NCBI RefSeq assembly: GCF_026230105.1
Contig: NC_079480.1
Span: 19,696,488-19,760,487 of the forward strand
Length of the DNA stretch: 64,000 bases
Source: Diorhabda sublineata
Lineage: Eukaryota; Arthropoda; Insecta; Coleoptera; Chrysomelidae
Direction of reading: 5' to 3'
The notes under the pieces are model-generated. The model was not told the origin of the DNA. It worked only from the letters and a program-made list of their open reading frames with translations, and did not search any database. The number at the start of each line of letters is the position of its first letter. Positions within the stretch are counted from its first letter, which is position 1. The position numbers and the translations under genes were made by a program. Shown here piece by piece: positions 11,604 through 23,792 of this stretch.

Positions 11604-14394
11604 GTCAACTGTCACTTTGTGATAATTGAAAATTTTCAAAGTCTATCTTCCTAATTTGAAGTCGAATTTCAACATTTCTTATATATTTGAGTGAATTCGC
11701 ATCTTACTTTGTCAGATATCGTCGATTAACATCCATTGATGCCCATTGAGATCAACTGTCACTTTGTGATAATTGAAAATTTTCAAAGTCTATCTTCCTA
11801 ATTTAAAGTCGAATTGCAACATTTCTTATATATTTGAGTGACTTCGCATCTAACTTTATCAGATATCATCGGATAACATCCATTGAAGCCCATTGAGGTC
11901 AACTGTCACTTTGTGATAATTGAAAATTTTCAAAGTCTATCTTCCTAATTTGAAGTCGAATTTCAACATTCCTTATATATTTGAGTGAGTTCGCAACTAA
12001 CTTTGTCAGATATCGTCGATTAACATCCATTGAATCCCATTGAGGTCAACTGTCACTTTGTGATAATTGAAAATTTTCAAAGTCTATCTTCCTAATTTGA
12101 AGTCGAATTTCACCATTTCTTATATATTTGAGTGAGTTCGCATCTAATTTTATCAGATATCATCGAATAACATCCATTGAAGCCCATTGAGGTCAACTGT
12201 CACTTTGTGATAATTGAAAATTTTCAAAGTCTATCTTCCTAATTTGAAGTCGAATTTCAACATTTCTTATATATTTGAGTGAGTTCGCATCTAACTTTAT
12301 CAGATATCATCGAATAACATCCATTGAAGCCCATTGAGGTCAACTGTCACTTTGTGATAATTGAAAATTTTCAAAGTCTATCTTCCTAATTTGAAGGCGA
12401 ATTTTAACATTTCTTATATATTTGAGTGAGTTCGCATCTAACTTTATCAGATATCATCGAATAATGTCCATTGAAGCCCACTGAGGTCAACTGTCACTTT
12501 GTGGTGATTGAAAATTTTCAAAGTCTATCTTCCTGATTTGAAGTCGAATTTCAACATTCCCTATATATTTTAGTGAGTTTGCATCTAACTTTATCAGATA
12601 TCATCGAATAACATCCATTGAAGCCCATTGAGGTCAACTGTCACTTTCTGTTGATAGAAAATTTTCAAAGTCTATCTTCCTAATACGAAGTTGAATTTCA
12701 ACATTTCTTATATATTTGAGTGAGTTTGCATCTAACTTTGTCAGATATCGTCGATTAACATCCATTGAAGCCCATTGAGGTCAACTGTCACTTTGTGTTA
12801 ATTGAAAATTTTCAGTCTATCTTCCTAATTTGAAGTCGAATTTCAACATTTCTTATATATTTGAGTGAGTTCGCATCTAACTTTATCAGATATCATCGAA
12901 TAACATCCATTGAAGCCCATTGAGGTGAACTGTCACTTTGTGTTGATTGAAAATTTTCAAAGTCTACCTTCCTAATTTGAAGTCGAATTTCAACATTTCT
13001 TATATATTTGAGTGAGTTTGCATCTAACATTATCAGATATCATCGAATAACATCCATTGAAGCCCATTGAGGTGAACTGTCACTTTGTGTTGATTGAAAA
13101 TTTTCAAAGTCTACCTTCCTAATTTGAAGTCGAATTTCAACATTTCTTATATATTTGAGTGAGTTCGCATCTAACTTTATCAGGTATCATCGAATAACAT
13201 CCATTGAAGCACATTGAGGTGAACTGTCACTTTGTGTTGATTGAAAATTTTCAAAGTCTATCTTCCTAATATGAAGTCGAATTTCAATATTTCTTATATA
13301 TTTGAGTGAGTTTGCATCGAACTTTATCAGATATCATCGAATAACATCCATTGAAGCCCATTGAGGTCAACTGTCACTTTGTGATAATTGAAAATTTTCA
13401 AAGTCTATCTTCCTAATATGAAGTCGAATTTCAACATTTCTTATATATTTGAGTGAGTTTGCATCTAACATTATCAGATATCATCGAATAACATCCATTG
13501 AAGCCCATTGAGGTGAACTGTCACTTTGTGTTGATTGAAAATTTTCAAAGTCTACCTTCCTAATTTGAAGTCGAATTTCAACATTTCTTATATATTTGAG
13601 TGAGTTCGCATCTAACTTTATCAGATATCATCGAATAACATCCATTGAAGCCCATTGAGGTGAACTGTCACTTTGTGTTGATTGAAAATTTTCAAAGTCT
13701 ATCTTCCTAATATGAAGTCGAATTTCAATATTTCTTATATATTTGAGTCAGTTCGCATCTAACTTTGTCAGATAACGTCGATTAACATCCATTGAAGCCC
13801 ATTGAGGTCAACTGTCACTTTGTGATAATTGAAAATTTTCAAAGTGTATCTTCCTAATTTAAAGTCGAATTGCAACATTTCTTATATATTTGAGTGACTT
13901 CGCATCTAACTTTATGAGATATCATCGGATAACATCCATTGAAGCCCATTGAGGTCAACTGTCACTTTGTGATAATTGAAAATTTTCAAAGTCTATCTTC
14001 CTAATTTGAAGTCGAATTTCAACATTCCTTATATATTTGAGTGAGTTCGCAACTAACTTTGTCAGATATCGTCGATTAACATCCATTGAATCCCATTGAG
14101 GTCAACTGTCACTTTGTGATAATTGAAAATTTTCAAAGTCTATCTTCCTAATTTGAAGTCGAATTGCAACATTTCTTATATATTTGAGTGACTTCGCATC
14201 TAACTTTATCAGATATCATCGGATAACATCCATTGAAGCCCATTGAGGTCAACTGTCACTTTGTGTTGATTGAAAATTTTCAAAGTCTATCTTCCTAATT
14301 TGAAGTCGAATTTCAACATTCCTTATATATTTGAGTGAGTTCGCATCTAACTTTATCAGATATCATCGAATAACATCCATTGAAGCCCATTGAG
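11604..14394. repeat. 19-mer higher-order repeat B, copy 2 (2791 bp)
   Basis: Tandem copy at offset 2791 (TCTTAC at 11702, CAG at 12813). I count at least nine substitutions from copy 1, at pairs 9127/11918, 9642/12433, 9674/12465, 9713/12504, 9911/12702, 10393/13184, 10420/13211, 11125/13916 and 11251/14042. That is roughly 99.7% identity. Two of the nine (9642/12433 and 9674/12465) are C/T differences at CpG. Confidence 0.92.
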
Positions 14395-15276
14395 GTCAAC
14401 TGTCACTTTGTGATAATTGAAAATTTTCAAAGTCTATCTTCCTAATTTGAAGTCGAATTTCAACATTTCTTATATATTTGAGTGAATTCGCATCTTACTT
14501 TGTCAGATATCGTCGATTAACATCCATTGATGCCCAATGAGATCAACTGTCACTTTGTGATAATTGAAAATTTTCAAAGTCTATCTTCCTAATTTAAAGT
14601 CGAATTGCAACATTTCTTATATATTTGAGTGACTTCGCATCTAACTTTATCAGATATCATCGGATAACATCCATTGAAGCCCATTGAGGTCAACTGTCAC
14701 TTTGTGATAATTGAAAATTTTCAAAGTCTATCTTCCTAATTTGAAGTCGAATTTCAACATTTCTTATATATTTGAGTGACTTCGCATCTAACTTTATCAG
14801 ATATCATCGGATAACATCCATTGAAGCCCATTGAGGTCAACTGTCACTTTGTGATAATTGAAAATTTTCAAAGTCTATCTTCCTAATTTGAAGTCGAATT
14901 TCAACATTCCTTATATATTTGAGTGAGTTCGCAACTAACTTTGTCAGATATCGTCGATTAACATCCATTGAATCCCATTGAGGTCAACTGTCACTTTGTG
15001 ATAATTGAAAATTTTCAAAGTCTATCTTCCTAATTTGAAGTCGAATTTCACCATTTCTTATATATTTGAGTGAGTTCGCATCTAATTTTATCAGATATCA
15101 TCGAATAACATCCATTGAAGCCCATTGAGGTCAACTGTCACTTTGTGATAATTGAAAATTTTCAAAGTCTATCTTCCTAATTTGAAGTCGAATTTCAACA
15201 TTTCTTATATATTTGAGTGAGTTCGCATCTAACTTTATCAGATATCATCGAATAACATCCATTGAATCCCATTGAG
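14395..15276. repeat. Six-monomer remnant of repeat B (882 bp)
   Basis: Starts like a third copy of repeat B (TCTTAC at 14493) but returns to the start of the unit after only six monomers (TCTTAC again at 15375). It carries the GAATTGCAAC, CATTCC/GCAACTAAC and CACCATTT types in the usual order, plus one extra monomer near 14690-14840 that joins a TTTCAACATTT first half to a GTGACTTC...CGGATAAC second half. Confidence 0.85.
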
Positions 15277-17624
15277 GTCAACTGTCACTTTGTGATAATT
15301 GAAAATTTTCAAAGTCTATCTTCCTAATTTGAAGTCGAATTTCAACATTTCTTATATATTTGAGTGAATTCGCATCTTACTTTGTCAGATATCGTCGATT
15401 AACATCCATTGATGCCCATTGAGATCAACTGTCACTTTGTGATAATTGAAAATTTTCAAAGTCTATCTTCCTAATTTAAAGTCGAATTGCAACATTTCTT
15501 ATATATTTGAGTGACTTCGCATCTAACTTTATCAGATATCATCGGATAACAGCCATTGAAGCCCATTGAGGTCAACTGTCACTTTGTGATAATTGAAAAT
15601 TTTCAAAGTCTATCTTCCTAATTTGAAGTCGAATTTCAACATTCCTTATATATTTGAGTGAGTTCGCAACTAACTTTGTCAGATATCGTCGATTAACATC
15701 CATTGAATCCCATTGAGGTCAACTGTCACTTTGTGATAATTGAAAATTTTCAAAGTCTATCTTCCTAATTTGAAGTCGAATTTCACCATTTCTTATATAT
15801 TTGAGTGAGTTCGCATCTAATTTTATCAGATATCATCGAATAACATCCATTGAAGCCCATTGAGGTCAACTGTCACTTTGTGATAATTGAAAATTTTCAA
15901 AGTCTATCTTCCTAATTTGAAGTCGAATTTCAACATTTCTTATATATTTGAGTGAGTTCGCATCTAACTTTATCAGATATCATCGAATAACATCCATTGA
16001 AGCCCATTGAGGTCAACTGTCACTTTGTGATAATTGAAAATTTTCAAAGTCTATCTTCCTAATTTGAAGTCGAATTTTAACATTTCTTATATATTTGAGT
16101 GAGTTCGCATCTAACTTTATCAGATATCATCGAATAACGTCCATTGAAGCCCACTGAGGTCAACTGTCACTTTGTGTTGATTGAAAATTTTCAAAGTCTA
16201 TCTTCCTGATTTGAAGTCGAATTTCAACATTCCTTATATATTTTAGTGAGTTTGCATCTAACTTTATCAGATATCATCGAATAACATCCATTGAAGCCCA
16301 TTGAGGTCAACTGTCACTTTCTGTTGATAGAAAATTTTCAAAGTCTATCTTCCTAATACGAAGTTGAATTTCAACATTTCTTATATATTTGAGTGAGTTT
16401 GCATCTAACTTTGTCAGATATCGTCGATTAACATCCATTGAAGCCCATTGAGGTCAACTGTCACTTTGTGTTAATTGAAAATTTTCAGTCTATCTTCCTA
16501 ATTTGAAGTCGAATTTTAACATTTCTTATATATTTGAGTGAGTTCGCATCTAACTTTATCAGATATCATCGAATAACGTCCATTGAAGCCCACTGAGGTC
16601 AACTGTCACTTTGTGTTGATTGAAAATTTTCAAAGTCTATCTTCCTGATTTGAAGTCGAATTTCAACATTCCTTATATATTTTAGTGAGTTTGCATCTAA
16701 CTTTATCAGATATCATCGAATAACATCCATTGAAGCCCATTGAGGTCAACTGTCACTTTCTGTTGATAGAAAATTTTCAAAGTCTATCTTCCTAATACGA
16801 AGTTGAATTTCAACATTTCTTATATATTTGAGTGAGTTTGCATCTAACTTTGTCAGATATCGTCGATTAACATCCATTGAAGCCCATTGAGGTCAACTGT
16901 CACTTTGTGTTAATTGAAAATTTTCAGTCTATCTTCCTAATTTGAAGTCGAATTTCAACATTTCTTATATATTTAAGTGAGTTCGCATCTAACTTTATCA
17001 GATATCATCGAATAACATCCATTGAAGCCCATTGAGGTGAACTGTCACTTTGTGTTGATTGAAAATTTTCAAAGTCTACCTTCCTAATTTGAAGTCGAAT
17101 TTCAACATTTCTTATATATTTGAGTGAGTTTGCATCTAACATTATCAGATATCATCGAATAACATCCATTGAAGCCCATTGAGGTGAACTGTCACTTTGT
17201 GTTGATTGAAAATTTTCAAAGTCTATCTTCCTAATATGAAGTCGAATTTCAATATTTCTTATATATTTGAGTGAGTTTGCATCGAACTTTATCAGATATC
17301 ATCGAATAACATCCATTGAAGCCCATTGAGGTCAACTGTCACTTTGTGATAATTGAAAATTTTCAAAGTCTATCTTCCTAATATGAAGTCGAATTTCAAC
17401 ATTTCTTATATATTTGAGTGACTTCGCATCTAACATTATCAGATATCATCGGATAACATCCATTGAAGCCCATTGAGGTCAACTGTCACTTTGTGTTGAT
17501 TGAAAATTTTCAAAGTCTATCTTCCTAATTTGAAGTCGAATTTCAACATTCCTTATATATTTGAGTGAGTTCGCATCTAACTTTATCAGATATCATCGAA
17601 TAACATCCATTGAAGCCCATTGAG
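15277..17624. repeat. Sixteen-monomer derivative of repeat B (2348 bp)
   Basis: Runs from TCTTAC at 15375 to the next at 17723, 16 x 147 minus 4, with two 145-bp monomers (CAG at 16486 and 16925). These are 439 bp apart, so a trimer inside the unit was duplicated: the CTGATTTG/TTTTAGTG type, the CTGTTGATAG/TACGAAGTTG type and the 145-bp type each occur twice in the same order. Confidence 0.85.
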
Positions 17625-19092
17625 GTCAACTGTCACTTTGTGATAATTGAAAATTTTCAAAGTCTATCTTCCTAATTTGAAGTCGAATTTCAACATTTCT
17701 TATATATTTGAGTGAATTCGCATCTTACTTTGTCAGATATCGTCGATTAACATCCATTGATGCCCATTGAGATCAACTGTCACTTTGTGATAATTGAAAA
17801 TTTTCAAAGTCTATCTTCCTAATTTAAAGTCGAATTGCAACATTTCTTATATATTTGAGTGACTTCGCATCTAACTTTATCAGATATCATCGGATAACAT
17901 CCATTGAAGCCCATTGAGGTCAACTGTCACTTTGTGATAATTGAAAATTTTCAAAGTCTACCTTCCTAATTTGAAGTCGAATTTCAACATTCCTTATATA
18001 TTTGAGTGAGTTCGCAACTAACTTTGTCAGATATCGTCGATTAACATCCATTGAATCCCATTGAGGTCAACTGTCACTTTGTGATAATTGAAAATTTTCA
18101 AAGTCTATCTTCCTAATTTGAAGTCGAATTTCACCATTTCTTATATATTTGAGTGAGTTCGCATCTAATTTTATCAGATATCATCGAATAACATCCATTG
18201 AAGCCCATTGAGGTCAACTGTCACTTTGTGATAATTGAAAATTTTCAAAGTCTATCTTTCTAATTTGAAGTCGAATTTCAACATTTCTTATATATTTGAG
18301 TGAGTTCGTATCTAACTTTATCAGATATCATCGAATAACATCCATTGAAGCCCATTGAGGTCAACTGTCACTTTGTGATAATTGAAAATTTTCAAAGTCT
18401 ATCTTCCTAATTTGAAGTCGAATTTTAACATTTCTTATATATTTGAGTGAGTTCGCATCTATTTTTATCAGATATCATCGAATAACGTCCATTGAAGCCC
18501 ACTGAGGTCAACTGTCACTTTGTGTTGATTGAAAATTTTCAAAGTCTATCTTCCTGATTTGAAGTCGAATTTCAACATTCCTTATATATTTTAGTGAGTT
18601 TGCATCTAACTTTATCAGATATCATCGAATAACATCCATTGAAGCCCATTGAGGTCAACTGTCACTTTCTGTTGATAGAAAATTTTCAAAGTCTATCTTC
18701 CTAATACGAAGTTGAATTTCAACATTTCTTATATATTTGAGTGAGTTTGCATCTAACTTTGTCAGATATCGTCGATTAACATCCATTGAAGCCCATTGAG
18801 GTCAACTGTCACTTTGTGTTAATTGAAAATTTTCAGTCTATCTTCCTAATTTGAAGTCGAATTTCAACATTTCTTATATATTTGAGTGAGTTCGCATCTA
18901 ACTTTATCAGATATCATCGAATAACATCCATTGAAGCCCATTGAGGTGAACTGTCACTTTGTGTTGATTGAAAATTTTCAAAGTCTACCTTCCTAATTTG
19001 AAGTCGAATTTCAACATTTCTTATATATTTGAGTGAGTTTGCATCTAACATTATCAGATATCATCGAATAACATCCATTGAAGCCCATTGAG
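17625..19092. repeat. Rearranged satellite following repeat B
   Basis: Begins with the repeat-B start (TCTTAC at 17723) and follows its order through the GAATTGCAAC (17823), CATTCC, CACCATTT, CTGATTTG, CTGTTGATAG/TACGAAGTTG and 145-bp (18834) types. It is ten monomers long with one 2-bp deletion. This holds the last AATTTAAAG monomer of the window. Confidence 0.75.
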
Positions 19093-20856
19093 GTGAACTG
19101 TCACTTTGTGTTGATTGAAAATTTTCAAAGTCTACCTTCCTAATTTGAAGTCGAATTTCAACATTTCTTATATATTTGAGTGAGTTCGCATCTAACTTTA
19201 TCAGATATCATCGAATAACATCCATTGAAGCCCATTGAGGTGAACTGTCACTTTGTGTTGATTGAAAATTTTCAAAGTCTATCTTCCTAATATGAAGTCG
19301 AATTTCAATATTTCTTATATATTTGAGTCAGTTCGCATCTAACTTTGTCAGATAACGTCGATTAACATCCATTGAAGCCCATTGAGGTCAACTGTCACTT
19401 TGTGATAATTGAAAATTTTCAATGTGTATCTTCCTAATTTGAAGTCGAATTTTAACTATTCTTATATATTTGAGTGAGTTCGCATCTAACTTTATCAGAT
19501 ATCATCGAATAACATCCATTGAAGCCCATTGAGGTCAACTGTCACTTTGTGATAATTGAAAATTTTCAAAGTCTATCTTCCTAATATGAAGTCGAATTTC
19601 AACATTTCTTATATATTTGAGTGAGTTCGCATCTAACTTTATCAGATATCATCGAATAACATCCATTGAAGCCCATTGAGGTCAACTGTCACTTTGTGAT
19701 AATTGAAAATTTTCAAAGTCTATCTTCCTAATATGAAGTCGAATTTCAACATTTCTTATATATTTGAGTGAGTTCGCATCTAACTTTATCAGATATCATC
19801 GAATAACATCCATTGAAGCCCATTGAGGTCAACTGTCACTTTGTGATAATTGAAAATTTTCAAAGTCTATCTTCCTAATATGAAGTCGAATTCCAATATT
19901 TCTTATATATTTGAGTGAGTTTGCATCGAACTTTATCAGATATCATCGAATAACATCCATTGAAGCCCATTGAGGTCAACTGTCACTTTGTGATAATTGA
20001 AAATTTTCAAAGTCTATCTTCCTAATATGAAGTCGAATTTCAACATTTCTTATATATTTGAGTGAGTTTGCATCTAACATTATCAGATATCATCGAATAA
20101 CATCCATTGAAGCCCATTGAGGTGAACTGTCACTTTGTGTTGATTGAAAATTTTCAAAGTCTACCTTCCTAATTTGAAGTCGAATTTCAACATTTCTTAT
20201 ATATTTGAGTGAGATCGCATCTAACTTTATCAGATATCATCGAATAACATCCATTGAAGCCCATTGAGGTGAACTGTCACTTTGTGTTGATTGAAAATTT
20301 TCAAAGTCTATCTTCCTAATATGAAGTCGAATTTCAATATTTCTTATATATTTGAGTCAGTTCGCATCTAACTTTGTCAGATAACGTCGATTAACATCCA
20401 TTGAAGCCCATTGAGGTCAACTGTCACTTTGTGATAATTGAAAATTTTCAAAGTGTATCTTCCTAATTTGAAGTCGAATTTTAACTATTCTTATATATTT
20501 GAGTGAGTTCGCATCTAACTTTATCAGATATCATCGAATAACATCCATTGAAGCCCATTGAGGTCAACTGTCACTTTGTGATAATTGAAAATTTTCAAAG
20601 TCTATCTTCCTAATATGAAGTCGAATTTCAACATTTCTTATATATTTGAGTGAGTTCGCATCTAACTTTATCAGATATCATCGAATAACATCCATTGAAG
20701 CCCATTGAGGTCAACTGTCACTTTGTGATAATTGAAAATTTTCAAAGTCTATCTTCCTAATATGAAGTCGAATTTCAACATTTCTTATATATTTGAGTGA
20801 GTTCGCATCTAACTTTATCAGATATCATCGAATAACATCCATTGAAGCCCATTGAG
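19093..20856. repeat. 7-mer duplication (1029 bp), about 1.7 copies
   Basis: Monomers from 19093 recur from 20122 at an offset of exactly 1029 bp. The rare AAAGTGTATC/AATGTGTATC marker (TGTATC at 19425 and 20454) and the CAATATTT/GTCAGTT monomer repeat in step. The second copy stops after five monomers, at 20856, where a GAATTCGTATCTATC monomer follows. Confidence 0.87.
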
Positions 20857-22032
20857 GTCAACTGTCACTTTGTGATAATTGAAAATTTTCAAAGTCTATC
20901 TTCCTAATTTGAAGTCGAATTTCAACATTTCTTATATATTTGAGTGAATTCGTATCTATCTTTGTCAGATATCGTCGATTAACATCCATTGATGCCCATT
21001 GAGATCAACTGTCACTTTGTGATAATTGAAAATTTTCAAAGTCTATCTTCCTAATTTGAAGTCGAATTTCAACATTTCTTATATATTTGAGTGACTTCGC
21101 ATCTAACTTTATCAGATATCATCGGATAACATCCATTGAAGCCCATTGAGGTCAACTGTCACTTTGTGATAATTGAAAATTTTCAAAGTCTATCTTCCTA
21201 ATTTGAAGTCGAATTTCAACATTCCTTATATATTTGAGTGAGTTCGCAACTAACTTTGTCAGATATCGTCGATTAACATCCATTGAAGCCCATTGAGGTA
21301 AACTGTCACTTTGTGATAATTGAAAATTTTCAAAGTCTATCTTCCTAATTTGAAGTCGAATTTCAACATTTCTTATATATTTGAGTGAGTTCGCATCTAA
21401 CTTTATCAGATATCATCGAATAACATCCATTGAAGCCCATTGAGGTCAACTGTCACTTTGTGATAATTGAAAATTTTCAAAGTCTATCTTCCTAATTTGA
21501 AGTCGAATTTCAACATTTCTCATATATTTGAGTGAGTTCGCATCTAACTTTATCAGATATCATCGAATAACATCCATTGAAGCCCATTGAGGTCAACTGT
21601 CACTTTGTGATAATTGAAAATTTTCAAAGTCTATCTTCCTAATTTGAAGTCGAATTTTAACATTTCTTATATATTTGAGTGAGTTCGCATCTAACTTTAT
21701 CAGATATCATCGAATAACATCCATTGAAGCCCACTGAGGTCAACTGTCACTTTGTGTTGATTGAAAATTTTCAAAGTCTATCTTCCTGATTTGAAGTCGA
21801 ATTTCATTATTCCTTATATATTTTAGTGAGTTTGCATCTAACTTCATCAGATATCAACGAATAACATCCATTGAAGCTCATTGAGGTCAACTGTCACTTT
21901 GTGATAATTGAAAATTTTCAAAGTCTATCTTCCTAATATGAAGTCGAATTTCAACATTTCTTATATATTTGAGTGAGTTCGCATCTAACTTTATCAGATA
22001 TCATCGAATAACACCCATTGAATCCCATTGAG
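20857..22032. repeat. Irregular satellite segment
   Basis: Eight monomers. The GAATTC type here has GTATCTATC (20951) in place of GCATCTTAC, followed by a GAGATC junction and the usual CATTCC/GCAACTAAC type. Private substitutions such as TTTCATTATTCC near 21800 and ACACCC at 22011 occur. Confidence 0.75.
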
Positions 22033-23498
22033 GTCAACTGTCACATTCTGTTGATAGAAAATTTTCAAAGTCTATCTTCCTAATACGAAGTCGAATTTCA
22101 ACATTTCTTATATATTTGAGTGAGTTTGCATCTAACTTTGTCAGATATCGTCGATTAACATCCATTGAAGCCCATTGAGGTCAACTGTCACTTTGTGTTA
22201 ATTGAAAATTTTCAGTCTATCTTCCTAATTTGAAGTCGAATTTCAACATTTCTTATATATTTGAGTGAGTTCGCATCTAACTTTATCAGATATCATCGAA
22301 TAACATCCATTGAAGCCCATTGAGGTGAACTGTCACTTTGTGTTGATTGAAAATTTTCAAAGTCTACCTTCCTAATTTGAAGTCGAATTTCAACATTTCT
22401 TATATATTTGAGTGAGTTTGCATCTAACATTATCAGATATCATCGAATAACATCCATTGAAGCCCATTGAGGTGAACTGTCACTTTGTGTTGATTGAAAA
22501 TTTTCAAAGTCTACCTTCCTAATTTGAAGTCGAATTTCAACATTTCTTATATATTTGAGTGAGTTCGCATCTAACTTTATCAGATATCATCGAATAACAT
22601 CCATTGAAGCCCATTGAGGTCAACTGTCACTTTGTGTTGATTGAAAATTTTCAAAGTCTATCTTCCTAATATGAAGTCGAATTTCAATATTTCTTATATA
22701 TTTGAGTCAGTTCGCATCTAACTTTATCAGATATCATCGAATAACACCCATTGAATCCCATTGAGGTCAACTGTCACTTTCTGTTGATAGAAAATTTTCA
22801 AAGTCTAACTTCCTAATACGAAGTCGAATTTCAACATTTCTTATATATTTGAGTGAGTTTGCATCTAACTTTGTCAGATATCGTCGATTAACATCCATTG
22901 AAGCCCATTGAGGTCAACTGTCACTTTGTGTTAATTGAAAATTTTCAGTCTATCTTCCTAATTTGAAGTCAAATTTCAACATTTCTTATATATTTGAGTG
23001 AGTTCGCATCTAACTTTATCAGATATCATCGAATAACATCCATTGAAGCCCATTGAGGTGAACTGTCACTTTGTGTTGATTGAAAATTTTCAAAGTCTAC
23101 CTTCCTAATTTGAAGTCGAATTTCAACATTTCTTATATATATGAGTGAGTTTGCATCTAACATTATCAGATATCATCGAATAACATCCATTGAAGCCCAT
23201 TGAGGTGAACTGTCACTTTGTGTTGATTGAAAATTTTCAAAGTCTACCTTCCTAATTTGAAGTCGAATTTCAACATTTCTTATATATTTGAGTGAGTTCG
23301 CATCTAACTTTATCAGATATCATCGAATAACATCCATTGAAGCCCATTGAGGTGAACTGTCACTTTGTGTTGATTGAAAATTTTCAAAGTCTATCTTCCT
23401 AATATGAAGTCGAATTTCAATATTTCTTATATATTTGAGTCAGTTCGCATCTAACTTTGTCAGATAACGTCGATTAACATCCATTGAAGCCCATTGAG
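22033..23498. repeat. 5-mer tandem duplication (733 bp x 2)
   Basis: Five monomers at 22033-22765 recur at 22766-23498, offset 733 = 5 x 147 minus 2. The order is CTGTTGATAG/TACGAAGTCG, 145-bp (CAG 22213 and 22946), CTACC/GTTTGCAT, CTACC/GTTCGCAT, then a CAATATTT monomer. The first copy ends in a chimeric monomer at 22619-22765, the junction left by the duplication. Confidence 0.88.
22619..22765. repeat. Chimeric monomer at a duplication junction
   Basis: The first part (AATATG, CAATATTT, GAGTCAGTTCGC) is of the type normally followed by GTCAGATAACG, as at 23352. The second part (ATCAGATATCATCG, AACACCC, GAATCCC) matches the monomer at 21886. The switch lies in the shared GCATCTAACTTT, about 22712-22724. 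The ACACCC marker recurs at 22011 and 22744, 733 bp apart, equal to the duplicated unit. Confidence 0.85.
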
Positions 23499-23792
23499 GT
23501 CAACTGTCACTTTGTGATAATTGAAAATTGTCAAAGTCTATCTTCCTAATATGAAGTCGAATTTCAACATTTCTTTTATATTTGAGTGAGTTCGCATCTA
23601 ACTTTATCAGATATTATCGAATAACATCCATTGAAGCTCATTGAGGTCAACAGTCACTTTGTGTTGATTGAAAATTTTCAAAGTCTATCTTCCTGATTTG
23701 AAGTCGAATTTCAACATTCCTTATATATTTGAGTGAGTTTGCATCTAACTTCATCAGATATCATCGAATAACATCCATTGAAGCCCATTGAG
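23499..23792. repeat. Two monomers linking the 5-mer and 13-mer blocks
   Basis: A GATAATTG monomer with GAAAATTGTC, which breaks the palindrome near 23528, and with TATTATCG, followed by a GAAGCTC-preceded CTGATTTG/CATTCC monomer. The pair resembles 2520-2780. Confidence 0.7.
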
